64,000 nt of DNA, from contig NZ_BAABJQ010000006.1 in NCBI RefSeq assembly GCF_039543385.1, forward strand, positions 62,001 through 126,000, written 5' to 3'. Of the stretch, positions 15,227-23,850 are shown one piece after another; position 1 is the stretch's first letter, and the number at the start of each line of letters is the position of its first letter. The notes under the pieces were generated by a model. That model did no database searches. It saw only the letters and a program-made list of their open reading frames with translations, and was not told the DNA's origin. Made by a program: the position numbers and the translations under genes. The DNA is from Rugosimonospora acidiphila (lineage in GTDB: Bacteria; Actinomycetota; Actinomycetes; Mycobacteriales; Micromonosporaceae).

Positions 15227-18200
15227 GTGACCGAGCGCGACGATCACGCCGAAGACCGGCGCAGGCCGGCCGGGCCGGCGTGGGCGACCGTGCCGACGAT
15301 GCAGTGGGTCCGGGTCGCGCCGGAGGACGAGGACGGCGAGCCCGGCCAGGCACCGGATGAGCGCCGGCCCGGACGCCGGCCGTCCGATGCCCCGACGGCG
15401 GGCGACCAGACGTCATCCGGCGACAAGGACACCGACGAGGACCGTCCGCGGCCGGCCTCCGCCGAAGGCCGCGCGCGCGTGGTGGCCCGACCGGGGAAGC
15501 CGGCCGCACCCGATCCCTCCTCCGCGACCCGCTTCACCAGCCGCCCGACGAGCCGGCGACGCCCGGAGGAGCGTTGGGACGGCGACGATGCCCGCCGGCC
15601 CGACGACCGTGGATTCCCGGACGACCGTGGGTTCCCGGACGACCGTGGGTTCCCCGACCGCGGATTCCCCGACGACCACGGGTTCGCCGACGACCGCCGG
15701 TCCTCGGACGCCCACTGGGACGACGATGATCGGTGGGCCGACGACCGCCGGGAGGATGGTCGCTGGGCGGACGACGAGCCCTGGGCCGGCGACGACCGCC
15801 GGCACCCGGACGACCGCCGCGCCGCCGACGAGCGGCGCCCCGGCGACGAGCGCCGTCCGGCCGACGGACGACGCGGCGCACCGCGCCGTCCGGGCGACGA
15901 ACGCAGGGGCGGACCGCGCCCTCCCGTCGACGACCCCCGAGGCCGCGACGAACACCGGGGTCGCGACGAACACCGTGGTCGCGACGAGAATCCTGGTCGC
16001 GACGAACACCGTGGACGCGACGAGCATCCCGGCCAGGACCCGCGACGGGGCGAACGCGGCCCGGGTGACGACCGCAGGGCAATAGACGACCGCCGGGCCG
16101 GCGAGCGGCGCCTCGGCGGAGACCGTCGGGGCGAACGCGGCCTCATCGGCGAACGCGGCCCGAACGGCGACCGGTACCCCGTTGACGAACGCCGCCTGGC
16201 CGAGGAGCGCCGGACCGCCGACCCGCGGCGCGGCAACGACCGCCGCCAATCCGATGAGCGCCGCCCGTCCGCCGAGCGTCGGGGCGACGGCCGGTGGGAG
16301 GACGACCGCTGGGACGACGACCAGTGGGGTGACGCCCACCGGAGCGACGCCCACCGAAGCGACGACGAACGCCTTCGCGACGACCATCCGCGGGACGGTC
16401 GTCGCGGCGACGACCGGCGCGGCCCAGGCGACCGCCGCCGCGACGACCGGCGCGGTGCCGTCGATCGTCGGGACGAGGACGACCGCTGGATCGATCACCG
16501 CGGCGACGATGACCGCTGGGGCGACACCCGCCGGGACGACGACCAGCGGGGAGACGACCCGCGGGGCGAGGACCACCGGTGGGACGACGATCCGCGCTTC
16601 GCCGCCGACCGCCGCGGTGGTGGGCGCCGGCCGGAAGCGCACCCCGGTCGGCCACGCGGTGGCGGGCGGGCGTCGGTACCGGTGAGCCCCCGGCCCAGCA
16701 TCCGTCGGCCCCGGCTGCCCCGGCCCGGCGAGGTGTTCACCGGCGGGGACGGCATCCCGGCCGGGCTGCGCCCGGACATCGTCGAGGCGCTGACCGCGCC
16801 GACCCCGCCCGGCGGGGTCCGGTACGAAGCTCCGGCGCCCGAGCCTGAGCCCGTCGAGCCGGTCAGTTCGCCGCCGGTGTCCGCACCGCCGGTCTCCGCC
16901 GCTCCGGTGTCCGGTTCCCCGGTGTCCGCTTCCCCGGTGTCGGCTCCCCCGGTCTCCGCGCCGCCGGTCTCCGCGCCGCCGGTCTCCGCGCCGCCGGTCT
17001 CCGCGCCGCCGGTCTCCGCGCCGCCGGTCTCCGCGCCGCCGGTCTCCGCGCCGCCGGTCTCCGCGCCGCCCGGCCCCTCGGCCGAAGGCGAGGCCGGCCC
17101 GGCGGTCAGCGGACCCGATCCGGAGCAGACCCTGTCCACCTGGGAGTGGGTCTTCGATCCGAACACCCTGCGCGAGGTCGCGGACGACAAGCAGCGCCTG
17201 GAGCAGATCCGGGAACTGCTCACCGTGAAGCTCAACGGGCAGGAGGACAACGCGCCCCGGGCCCGCCTGCTCAGCCTGCGCGCGGTGGTCTCCCGGATCC
17301 TCGGCGACCTGCAGAAGGCTCAGGCCGACGGCAAGCTGGCGCTGGCCCACGCGGAGGCCACCGGTGAGCTGCGGCGCATCGCCATCGCCCAGGCCCGGCT
17401 CGCGCACGTGCTGCAGTGGCGCAGCGAATTCGAGGAGGCGGACCGGCTGTTCGCCCTGGCCAACTCCACCGAGCTGCCGGACCGGCTGCGCGCCACCATG
17501 TACCAGCACTCGGGCAAGTGCGCCTACGACCAGGGGCGCTACATCGAGGCATGTAACCATTTCGAGATGGCCCTCGAGCTGCGCAAGACCGAGGACCCCG
17601 AGATGATCGCGCACACCGAGCTGGCGCTGGACGCGGTGTTCCGCAAGGTCGCCGAGAACGGCTGGGGCCCGTACCCACGCACCCGCGAGGAGATCCTGCA
17701 GATCCGCCGCCCGCCGACCCCCGCGCTGGACGAGCAGACCGGCCTGTGGGGCTTCACCGACGCCGAGGGCGAGACCAAGGTGGCGGCGCTCTACTCCGAC
17801 GTCCAGCCGTTCCGGGACGGGGTCGCCTGGGTGCAGCGGCCGGACGAGGAGGCGTGGGAGCTGATCGACGAGGCCGGCGAGACGCTCATCCCGTCCGACG
17901 CCGGGTACCTGGGCGTGAGCAGCTTCTCCGACAGTCTCGCCTGGGTGTCTCAGGACGGGACAGCGCGCTGGATCGCCATCGACAAGGCCAACGCGGTCAC
18001 CATCTCGACCGGGTTCGAGGACGTCCGGCCGTTCCGGCGCGGGATGGCCGCGGTACGCCGGGGCGGACGCTGGGGGGCCGTGGACGGCATCGGCCGGGCG
18101 GTGGTTCCGTTCAAGTACGACTCGTTCGCCACCGCGCTGTCGGACGGGCGGTACATCGACGGCTTCTCCGACGAGGGGCTGGCGGTGGTGGAGCTTGGCG

Positions 18201-18421
18201 GCCGCAAGGGCGTGGTGGACCGGGCCGGCCGGGTGCTGGTCGAGCCGGTACACCCGGCGCTGGTCATTCACCCGGTGGCGTTCCTGATCACCGACGGGGC
18301 GCACCGCTGGGGCGCACTGGACCGGCGCGGCCGGATGGTCATCTCCCCGAGCCACCCGAGCCGGATGGCGGTCACCGAGGAGATCGACCGGCTCCTGGTG
18401 GACGCCCGCCCGATGCTGTGA
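15227..18421 (+). CDS. Giant WG-repeat protein with Asp/Arg-rich and Pro-rich regions
   Basis: The 1064-residue product has four visible parts. Residues 1-480 are extremely charged and low in complexity, built from short Asp-Asp-Arg-type units such as FPDDRG and GRDEHR. Residues 540-615 are a Pro/Val/Ser linker with eight exact copies of a 15-bp unit. Residues 635-800 look like TPR-type helical repeats (LSLRAVVSRILGDLQKAQAD, RARLAHVLQWRSEFEEADRL-like). Residues 838-1060 are WG beta repeats (GLWGFTDAEG, RWGAVDGIG, RKGVVDRAG, RWGALDRRG). No signal peptide or membrane helix. Such proteins are usually scaffolds; the function here is unknown. The charged region suggests condensation or polyanion/polycation binding (inference). 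Confidence 0.85.
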   Translation: MTERDDHAEDRRRPAGPAWATVPTMQWVRVAPEDEDGEPGQAPDERRPGRRPSDAPTAGDQTSSGDKDTDEDRPRPASAEGRARVVARPGKPAAPDPSSATRFTSRPTSRRRPEERWDGDDARRPDDRGFPDDRGFPDDRGFPDRGFPDDHGFADDRRSSDAHWDDDDRWADDRREDGRWADDEPWAGDDRRHPDDRRAADERRPGDERRPADGRRGAPRRPGDERRGGPRPPVDDPRGRDEHRGRDEHRGRDENPGRDEHRGRDEHPGQDPRRGERGPGDDRRAIDDRRAGERRLGGDRRGERGLIGERGPNGDRYPVDERRLAEERRTADPRRGNDRRQSDERRPSAERRGDGRWEDDRWDDDQWGDAHRSDAHRSDDERLRDDHPRDGRRGDDRRGPGDRRRDDRRGAVDRRDEDDRWIDHRGDDDRWGDTRRDDDQRGDDPRGEDHRWDDDPRFAADRRGGGRRPEAHPGRPRGGGRASVPVSPRPSIRRPRLPRPGEVFTGGDGIPAGLRPDIVEALTAPTPPGGVRYEAPAPEPEPVEPVSSPPVSAPPVSAAPVSGSPVSASPVSAPPVSAPPVSAPPVSAPPVSAPPVSAPPVSAPPVSAPPVSAPPGPSAEGEAGPAVSGPDPEQTLSTWEWVFDPNTLREVADDKQRLEQIRELLTVKLNGQEDNAPRARLLSLRAVVSRILGDLQKAQADGKLALAHAEATGELRRIAIAQARLAHVLQWRSEFEEADRLFALANSTELPDRLRATMYQHSGKCAYDQGRYIEACNHFEMALELRKTEDPEMIAHTELALDAVFRKVAENGWGPYPRTREEILQIRRPPTPALDEQTGLWGFTDAEGETKVAALYSDVQPFRDGVAWVQRPDEEAWELIDEAGETLIPSDAGYLGVSSFSDSLAWVSQDGTARWIAIDKANAVTISTGFEDVRPFRRGMAAVRRGGRWGAVDGIGRAVVPFKYDSFATALSDGRYIDGFSDEGLAVVELGGRKGVVDRAGRVLVEPVHPALVIHPVAFLITDGAHRWGALDRRGRMVISPSHPSRMAVTEEIDRLLVDARPML
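16951..17070 (+). repeat. 15-bp tandem repeat, 8 perfect copies
   Basis: GGTCTCCGCGCCGCC repeats eight times without error inside the WG-repeat gene, encoding Pro-Val-Ser-Ala-Pro units. Degenerate copies extend upstream to about 16865. The unit is a multiple of three, so copy changes keep the frame; expect length variation between strains. Confidence 0.95.
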
Positions 18422-18471
18422 TCGCGTAGTCACCGCCGCCGGCCGGCAACGCGGACGTGAGCATCGACCGA

Positions 18472-18477
18472 TAGGGT
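18472..18477 (+). promoter_or_regulatory. -10 box of aldo/keto reductase gene
   Basis: TAGGGT, 6 nt before ATG 18484; leaderless architecture. Confidence 0.5.
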
Positions 18478-18483
18478 CTGTAC

Positions 18484-19482
18484 ATGCAGTTCCGACACCT
18501 TGGCCGATCGGGCCTCATGGTCAGCGAAATCTCGTACGGCAACTGGATCACGCACGGCTCGCAGGTGGAGGAGGAGCAGGCGACCGCCTGCGTCCACGCC
18601 GCCCTCGAGCTCGGCATCACCACGTTCGACACCGCCGACGTGTACGCCGGGACCCGTGCCGAGTCCGTACTCGGTCGTGCCCTCGCCGGACAGCGCCGGG
18701 AGGGCCTGGAGATCTTCACCAAGGTCTACTGGCCGACCGGGCCCGGCGTCAACGACCGTGGCCTGTCCCGCAAGCACATCTCGGAGTCGATCAACGCCTC
18801 GCTGCGCCGCCTGCAGACCGACTACGTCGACCTGTACCAGGCGCACCGGTACGACTACTCCACGCCGCTGGAGGAGACGATGGAGGCCTTCGCCGACGTC
18901 GTGCGCTCCGGCAAGGCGCTGTACATCGGCGTCTCCGAGTGGCGGGCCTCCGAGATCCGGGCCGCGTACGACCTGGCCCGCGAGCTGAAGATCCAGCTCG
19001 TCTCGAACCAGCCGCAGTACAACATGCTCTGGCGGGTCATCGAGGCCGAGGTCGTACCGACCTCGGAGGAGCTGGGCATCGGGCAGATCGTCTGGTCCCC
19101 GATCGCGCAGGGCGTACTGACCGGCAAGTACCTGCCGGGCCAGCCCGCTCCGGCCGGCTCCCGTGCCACCGACGAGAAGTCCGGCGCCAACGTGATCCAG
19201 CGGCTCCTGACCGACGAGGTGCTCGGCCCGGTGCAGCGGCTCAAGCCGATCGCGGACGAGGCCGGACTGACCATGGCCCAGCTCGCCGTGGCCTGGGTGC
19301 TGCAGAACCAGAACGTCTCGTCGGCCATCGTCGGCGCGACCCGGCCCGAGCAGCTGCAGGACAACGTCAAGGCGGCGGGCGTGAAGCTGGACGCGGGCGT
19401 GCTCAAGGCGATCGACGAGATCCTCGACCCGGTGGTCGAGCGGGACCCGGCCAAGAACGTCAGCCCGGCCACCCGCCCCTGA
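18484..19482 (+). CDS. Aldo/keto reductase, Kv-beta/YghZ type
   Basis: NADPH-dependent oxidoreductase of 332 residues with the AKR barrel. It carries the tetrad Asp (FDTADVYAG), Tyr in the same segment, Lys (IFTKVYW) and His (LYQAHRYD). The coenzyme-binding C-terminal part is SSAIVGATRPEQLQDN. Sequence style matches the potassium-channel beta-subunit-like AKRs, which reduce aldehydes such as methylglyoxal. The physiological substrate is unknown. The gene stands alone, with its own -10 box and a strong hairpin after it. Confidence 0.93.
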   Translation: MQFRHLGRSGLMVSEISYGNWITHGSQVEEEQATACVHAALELGITTFDTADVYAGTRAESVLGRALAGQRREGLEIFTKVYWPTGPGVNDRGLSRKHISESINASLRRLQTDYVDLYQAHRYDYSTPLEETMEAFADVVRSGKALYIGVSEWRASEIRAAYDLARELKIQLVSNQPQYNMLWRVIEAEVVPTSEELGIGQIVWSPIAQGVLTGKYLPGQPAPAGSRATDEKSGANVIQRLLTDEVLGPVQRLKPIADEAGLTMAQLAVAWVLQNQNVSSAIVGATRPEQLQDNVKAAGVKLDAGVLKAIDEILDPVVERDPAKNVSPATRP

Positions 19483-19497
19483 CCCGGTCGCGCGTCT

Positions 19498-19560
19498 GAC
19501 CACACCGGCGCCGCCCCGGCCCCGTGGCACACCCACGGGCCCGGCGCGGCGCCGCTGGTC
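19498..19560. terminator. Long hairpin after aldo/keto reductase gene
   Basis: Nested arms GGCGCCGC...CCCGTGG and CCACGGG...GCGGCGCC, with outer GACC/GGTC, form a long stem. It lies just after the stop at 19482 and serves the convergent pair. Confidence 0.6.
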
Positions 19561-19697
19561 ATCCGGGACCCCGCTTCATCCGGACGCCGCTTCGACGGCC
19601 TCCGAGCCCCGGCCGGGACCGCCGGCCTGCCGCACCTGCCCGCCGCCTGCGGCCCTGCCGCGCGAGCCGCGCCGCTACCGGCCCTGCCCAGAGGCGG

Positions 19698-20492
19698 CTA
19701 CCAGCTCTGCCAGAACATGAACAGCGACCGGCCGAAGTCCGCGAAGTCCAGCGGCAGGCCGATCAGGTTCGCCAGCCCGTCGACCACGTCGAAGAAGATG
19801 GCGTTGATCCGGGGCTGCCAGAGCAGGGCGAGGAAGAGCAGCATGCCGTACGGGGCGACGGCGTCGAAGCCTCGGCGCCAGTCGTGGGACAGCCAGGGCC
19901 GCAGGGCGTTGCCGCCGTCCACGCCCGGGATCGGCACCAGGTTGAGCAGGCTCGCCATCAGCTGGAGGAACGCCAGGAACGCCCAGGCCGACCAGAAGTC
20001 GGGGTGGGCGAAGGTGTTCACGCCGAACGCGAACGGCAGGACCAGCACGGCGGTGAACAGCATGTTCGTGGCCGGGCCGGCCAAGCTGATCAAGCTGTCC
20101 TTGAGCCGGCCCCGGATCCAGGTGCGGTCGATCCAGACCGCGCCGCCGGGCAGCCCGATCCCGCCCACGATCAGGAAGAACAGCGGGAGGGCCAGGGACA
20201 GCAGCCAGTGGGTGTACTTCAGCGGATTGAGCGACAGGTAGCCCTTCTGGGCGACGCTGGCGTCCCCGGAGCGGTACGCGGTGAGCGCGTGCGCGAACTC
20301 GTGCAGGCACAGCGACAGCAGCCAGCCGGCCACCACGAACAGGAAGACGTTCAGCCGCACCGATCCGTAGCCGGACCAGGTCGTCCACGCCGTGATCACG
20401 AACACGGCCAGGATGCACAGGAACAGCGGACTGGGCCGGGACGCCCCGCGGGGCACCCCGATCGCCAGCCGCCTTCCCGAGCGGTAGGTCAT
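19698..20492 (-). CDS. Site-2-protease family (M50) membrane metalloprotease
   Basis: A 264-residue polytopic protein. HEFAHA near residue 64 is the zinc HExxH within a membrane helix. VDGGNALRP near residue 194 supplies the third zinc ligand region; the NPxxG-like part is LVPIPGVDGG. About six hydrophobic segments are visible. Members without a PDZ domain, like this one, cleave small membrane or cytosolic substrates; the target is unknown. It starts 7 bp after the stop of the 66-residue gene, so both are cotranscribed. GAGGA precedes the ATG. Confidence 0.9.
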   Translation of the reverse strand: MTYRSGRRLAIGVPRGASRPSPLFLCILAVFVITAWTTWSGYGSVRLNVFLFVVAGWLLSLCLHEFAHALTAYRSGDASVAQKGYLSLNPLKYTHWLLSLALPLFFLIVGGIGLPGGAVWIDRTWIRGRLKDSLISLAGPATNMLFTAVLVLPFAFGVNTFAHPDFWSAWAFLAFLQLMASLLNLVPIPGVDGGNALRPWLSHDWRRGFDAVAPYGMLLFLALLWQPRINAIFFDVVDGLANLIGLPLDFADFGRSLFMFWQSW

Positions 20493-20499
20493 CGAATCC

Positions 20500-20700
20500 T
20501 CACTCGCCGGCCGGCAGGAGGCTCATCCTGTACTCCACCCGACCATCCTCCACCAGGATGGCGGTCGCCGTGCCGCCCGAGACCAGGTCGTGCCAGCTCT
20601 GCCCGATCCACGACTCGGCGTCGGACTGACTGGTGAACGCCTCACCGGGACCGTCGACCGGCTGACCCTCACCGTCCTCATACCGCCAGGTCCAGGACAT
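20500..20700 (-). CDS. Small conserved hypothetical protein
   Basis: A 66-residue acidic protein beginning MSWTWRYEDGEGQPV. The spacing of aromatic and acidic residues gives a compact two-part pattern: SDAESWIGQSWHDLVSGG, then the strand ATAILVEDGRVEYRM. I recall similar short proteins in many actinomycetes without known function. ATG 20700 is preceded by GGGAGAGAG 8 nt upstream; an in-frame ATG at 20724 lacks a site. It is the first gene of an operon with the M50 protease, so a role as adaptor or substrate is possible (inference). Confidence 0.75.
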   Translation of the reverse strand: MSWTWRYEDGEGQPVDGPGEAFTSQSDAESWIGQSWHDLVSGGTATAILVEDGRVEYRMSLLPAGE

Positions 20701-20839
20701 CCTCGACTCTCTCTCCCTCGTCATGCGCCGACCCGCTCGCCGGCAGCCCCGGCCCGCGCCCCGCGAAAGCGAGACAGGCCGCGATGGCAAGCCTAGCCGT
20801 GCCGGCGGAGCCGGGCGGGTCCCGCGCGCACGAGGAACA

Positions 20840-20845
20840 TAGGGT
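20840..20845 (+). promoter_or_regulatory. -10 box of cobUT gene
   Basis: TAGGGT, 6 nt before ATG 20852; leaderless architecture. Confidence 0.5.
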
Positions 20846-20851
20846 ACGAGC

Positions 20852-22765
20852 ATGTCGCTGGACGGGTACCACTCGATTCTCGTGCTCGGCGGGATTCGGT
20901 CAGGCAAGTCCGAGTTCGCCGAATCCCTCGTTAACGACGCCGCACAGGTCCGGTATGTGGCCACCGCCACTCCCGTGGCCGATGATCCAGAATGGGCGGC
21001 CCGGCTGGACGCGCACCGGCTGCGCCGGCCCGCGTCCTGGGCCACGGAGGAGATCGGTGCCTCGCCGGCCCGGCTGGCCGACCTGCTCACCGAGGCGAAG
21101 CCGGACCAGACGCTGCTGATCGACGACCTCGGCGGCTGGCTGACCACCGTGCTGGAGGAGGGCGGGTGGGTCGCCGGCACCGATCGGGAGCCGGTGGCGA
21201 ACCTGGTGGCGGCGGTCACCGGCTGCGCCGCCCGGGTCGTGATCGTCTCGCCCGAGGTGGGCATGTCCGTCGTCGCGGCGACGGAGTCGGGGCGCCTGTT
21301 CGCCGACGCGGTGGGCACCGCCAACCGGATGCTGGCGGAGGTCTGCGACGCGGTGGCGCTGGTGGTCGCCGGCCAGCCGAGCTGGTTCAAGCCGGCCCAG
21401 GCCGCACCGGCCGTGCCGGCCGGGCCGGTGCCGTTCGTCCAGGCGCCCCCGCCGGTCATGCCTCCGGTACCCGAGCCCGCCGTGATCGAGCCGGCCGTGG
21501 CCGAGCCCGTGGTGGCCGAGTCCGGCGTGATCGAGCCGGCCGTGACCGAGTCCACCGTGATCGAGTCCACCGTGATCGAGCCGGCCGTCACCGAGCCGGC
21601 GGAGCCGCTGACGGCGCCGCTCGCGCCGGGCGGGCCCGCCGAACCGGCCGTGCCCGAGCCGGCCGCGGTCGACGCGACCTCCGGCGAGCCGGTGACGCCA
21701 CCCGCGACCGAGCCCGAGGAGGAGCTGCCCTCCGAGGCGCTGTCGGGGTCGATCCTGAGGCTCAAGGTGCTGCCGCAAGGCGTGATCGTGGAGCCGGAGG
21801 ACGCGCTGCCGCTGCCCGACGAGGTCGCGGCCAACGCCGCCGAGGAGCGCATCGACTCTCTCGGTATCGCCGGCCCCGCGCTGGGCAACCTGGCCCGAGC
21901 GGTGACCTTCGCGGCCGGCGCCCAGGGTGCCCAGACCCCGAGGCCGTTCGGCTCGGTACGGGTCCTGCTGCTGCACGGCGACCATGCCGGTGGGGTGGCG
22001 GCCGGCGACGACGCGGCGGCCCTGGCCAACCGGGTCGGGCTGGCCCGGGAGGGCGGCGGACCGCTGGGCCTGCTGGCCACGCGGCTCGGCGCGCGGCTGG
22101 ACGTGATCGATCTGGGCGGGGCCGATCGGATGGTCGCCCGGCCGATCGAGTCCGGCGCCGCGTTGGCGCCGGAGTGGGTGGACGCCGCCCTGCGGCGCGG
22201 CCTGGAGCTGGCCGACGCGGCCATCGACGAGGGCGCCGACCTGCTGGTGTTGGCCGCCGCCGGCGCTGGGCAGCAGGCGGCCGCCTCCGCGGTGGTGGCG
22301 GCCAACGGCACGACCGAGTTGGTCGCCCTGCTTCCCCGGGTGTATCAGCCCGGCGGCAAGGTCGACGACGACGCCTGGATGGTCCGCTGCGGCGCCATCC
22401 GGGACGCGCTGCGCGGCCTGCGCGGCAAGTCCCGGGACGCCCGGTCGGTGCTCTCGGCGCTGGCCGGCGAGGACATCGCGGTGGCGGCCGGGGTGCTGGT
22501 CGGTGCGTCGGCCCGGCGGGTACCGGTCATGATCGACGGCCCGGTGGGCATCGCCGCCGCCGTGACCGCGCGGGACATCTCCGCGGTGACCCGGCACTGG
22601 GCGCTGCTCGCCGAGCACGGCGATCATCCGACGGTCAAGGCCGGCGCGGACCTGCTCGGCATCACCCCGCTGCTGGATCTGCGGTTCGGCCTCGGCGAGG
22701 GGGCGGCGGCCCTGGCCGCGCTGCCCCTGATCCAATCCACCTTGTCCATCGTGGACAGTGTCTGA
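20852..22765 (+). CDS. cobUT: Fused CobU adenosylcobinamide kinase/guanylyltransferase and CobT phosphoribosyltransferase
   Basis: A 637-residue fusion for assembly of the cobalamin nucleotide loop. Residues 1-175 are CobU: P-loop LGGIRSGKSEFAE near residue 12, and His in LDAHRLRRP as the likely guanylylated residue. Residues 180-290 are a Pro/Glu/Val-rich linker with repeated IEPAV/TEPAV units. Residues 310-637 are CobT-like, with GDDAAALANRVG and the catalytic-Glu motif LGEGAAALAALPL near the C-terminus. The last 8 nt overlap cobS, so kinase, base transferase and synthase are made together. Other cob genes are absent, which fits salvage of cobinamide or a second cob locus elsewhere. Confidence 0.9.
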   Translation: MSLDGYHSILVLGGIRSGKSEFAESLVNDAAQVRYVATATPVADDPEWAARLDAHRLRRPASWATEEIGASPARLADLLTEAKPDQTLLIDDLGGWLTTVLEEGGWVAGTDREPVANLVAAVTGCAARVVIVSPEVGMSVVAATESGRLFADAVGTANRMLAEVCDAVALVVAGQPSWFKPAQAAPAVPAGPVPFVQAPPPVMPPVPEPAVIEPAVAEPVVAESGVIEPAVTESTVIESTVIEPAVTEPAEPLTAPLAPGGPAEPAVPEPAAVDATSGEPVTPPATEPEEELPSEALSGSILRLKVLPQGVIVEPEDALPLPDEVAANAAEERIDSLGIAGPALGNLARAVTFAAGAQGAQTPRPFGSVRVLLLHGDHAGGVAAGDDAAALANRVGLAREGGGPLGLLATRLGARLDVIDLGGADRMVARPIESGAALAPEWVDAALRRGLELADAAIDEGADLLVLAAAGAGQQAAASAVVAANGTTELVALLPRVYQPGGKVDDDAWMVRCGAIRDALRGLRGKSRDARSVLSALAGEDIAVAAGVLVGASARRVPVMIDGPVGIAAAVTARDISAVTRHWALLAEHGDHPTVKAGADLLGITPLLDLRFGLGEGAAALAALPLIQSTLSIVDSV

Positions 22766-23564
22766 CCCCGGCGCTCCGGGTTCCCGGGCCCGCCCCGCCG
22801 CCGGCTCGCTGGTGGACGGGGCGCGCCTGGCGCTGACCACGTTCAGCGTGCTGCCGCTGCGGGCCGGCCGGGTGGACCGCGCCTCGGCCGGCGTGGCGAT
22901 GGCCGGCGCACCGCTGGTCGGCGGGCTGCTCGGCGCGGTACTGGCGGGGGTGGCGCTGGGGCTGCGGGAGTTGGCGGCCCCGGCGCTGGTACTCGGCGCC
23001 GCGACCGTGGCGCTCGGTCTGGCGCTGACCAGGGGCCTGCACATCGACGGGCTGGCCGACACCGTGGACGGGCTCGGCTCGTACGCGGACCGGGACCGCG
23101 CGCTGCAGATCACGAAGAGCCCCGAGGTCGGGCCGTTCGGGGTGGCCGCGATCGTGCTGAGCCTGCTCGTCCAGGCGGCCGGCGTGGCCGCGCTGGCCGG
23201 CCGGCCGGCGACCGCCGCGCTGGTCGGCATCGTGGTGGCCACGGCCACCGGGCGGCTGGCGGTGGCCTGGGCCTGCCGGCGGGGCGTACCGGCGGCTCGG
23301 CCGGAGGGGCTGGGCGCCCTGGTCGCCGGCACCGTCGGGGTCGCCTCGGCGGTCGCCGGCACGCTCGCGGTCGCCGCGCTGGCCGTGCTCGCGGTGCCGG
23401 CCCGGCCCTGGCAGGGTCCGCTCGCGGTGCTCCTCGCGGTCGGCGGGAGCGCGCTGGTGCGCCGGCACGCGGTGCGGCGGCTGGGCGGGATCACCGGGGA
23501 CGTACTCGGCGCGCTGGTGGAGGTCGCCACCGGCGTGGCGTACCTGGTGCTGGTCCTGGGCTGA
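22758..23564 (+). CDS. cobS: Cobalamin synthase (adenosylcobinamide-GDP ribazoletransferase)
   Basis: Joins adenosylcobinamide-GDP with alpha-ribazole (or its phosphate), the final loop-closing step, in the cytoplasmic membrane. The 268-residue protein is hydrophobic with several helices. It carries the family signature LHIDGLADTVDGLGSYADRD near residue 95, followed by ALQITKSPEVGPFG. The first residues are Ala/Gly-rich and variable. GTG 22758 overlaps the end of cobUT, which makes translational coupling likely. Confidence 0.93.
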   Translation: MSDPGAPGSRARPAAGSLVDGARLALTTFSVLPLRAGRVDRASAGVAMAGAPLVGGLLGAVLAGVALGLRELAAPALVLGAATVALGLALTRGLHIDGLADTVDGLGSYADRDRALQITKSPEVGPFGVAAIVLSLLVQAAGVAALAGRPATAALVGIVVATATGRLAVAWACRRGVPAARPEGLGALVAGTVGVASAVAGTLAVAALAVLAVPARPWQGPLAVLLAVGGSALVRRHAVRRLGGITGDVLGALVEVATGVAYLVLVLG

Positions 23565-23582
23565 GCCCAGCCGGCCCACCGA

Positions 23583-23597
23583 TGTCCACTGTGGACG
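23583..23597. repeat. Dispersed palindrome TGTCCA-N3-TGGAC
   Basis: TGTCCACTGTGGACG lies 18 bp after cobS. The same core, TCCA-N3-TGGA, recurs at about 22743-22757, 31584-31598, 44754-44768, 46709-46719, 49435-49449 and 56037-56051, mostly inside genes. It may be a genome-wide recognition palindrome. Confidence 0.5.
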
Positions 23598-23850
23598 TTG
23601 AGAAGCCGACTACAAGATCCCCTTCGGGGTTATCGGCGGGTCTGGGGCGTACCGCGGCAATCGTGGAGATCCGACCCTGAGACGCCGGACACACCGCTGC
23701 CCGCGACGCCGTCCGAAAGGGGCCAGGACGGGGTCCGTGGAGGGTTCCCGAACGGCCCGGAAGGGCGCCGTCGGCCCGGTCCGGCGCACGTGAGCGGCCA
23801 TGATGATTAGCATCGACGCAAGCCCTGCACCGACCTTCTGGAGATAACGC

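Noticed and set aside
16951..17070. Regular short repeats as a possible CRISPR array
   Set aside because: Units are directly adjacent with no spacers and encode an in-frame Pro/Val/Ser/Ala repeat.
15413..18433. Open frame of about 1000 codons on the minus strand, antisense to the WG-repeat gene
   Set aside because: It has no stops only because the repeats are GC-rich and stop-poor in every frame. It lacks recognisable domains, and the plus frame has TPR-like and WG motifs.
20900..23530. 876-codon minus-strand open frame opposite cobUT and cobS
   Set aside because: A shadow of two well-identified genes; Ser/Pro/Arg-rich with no motif.
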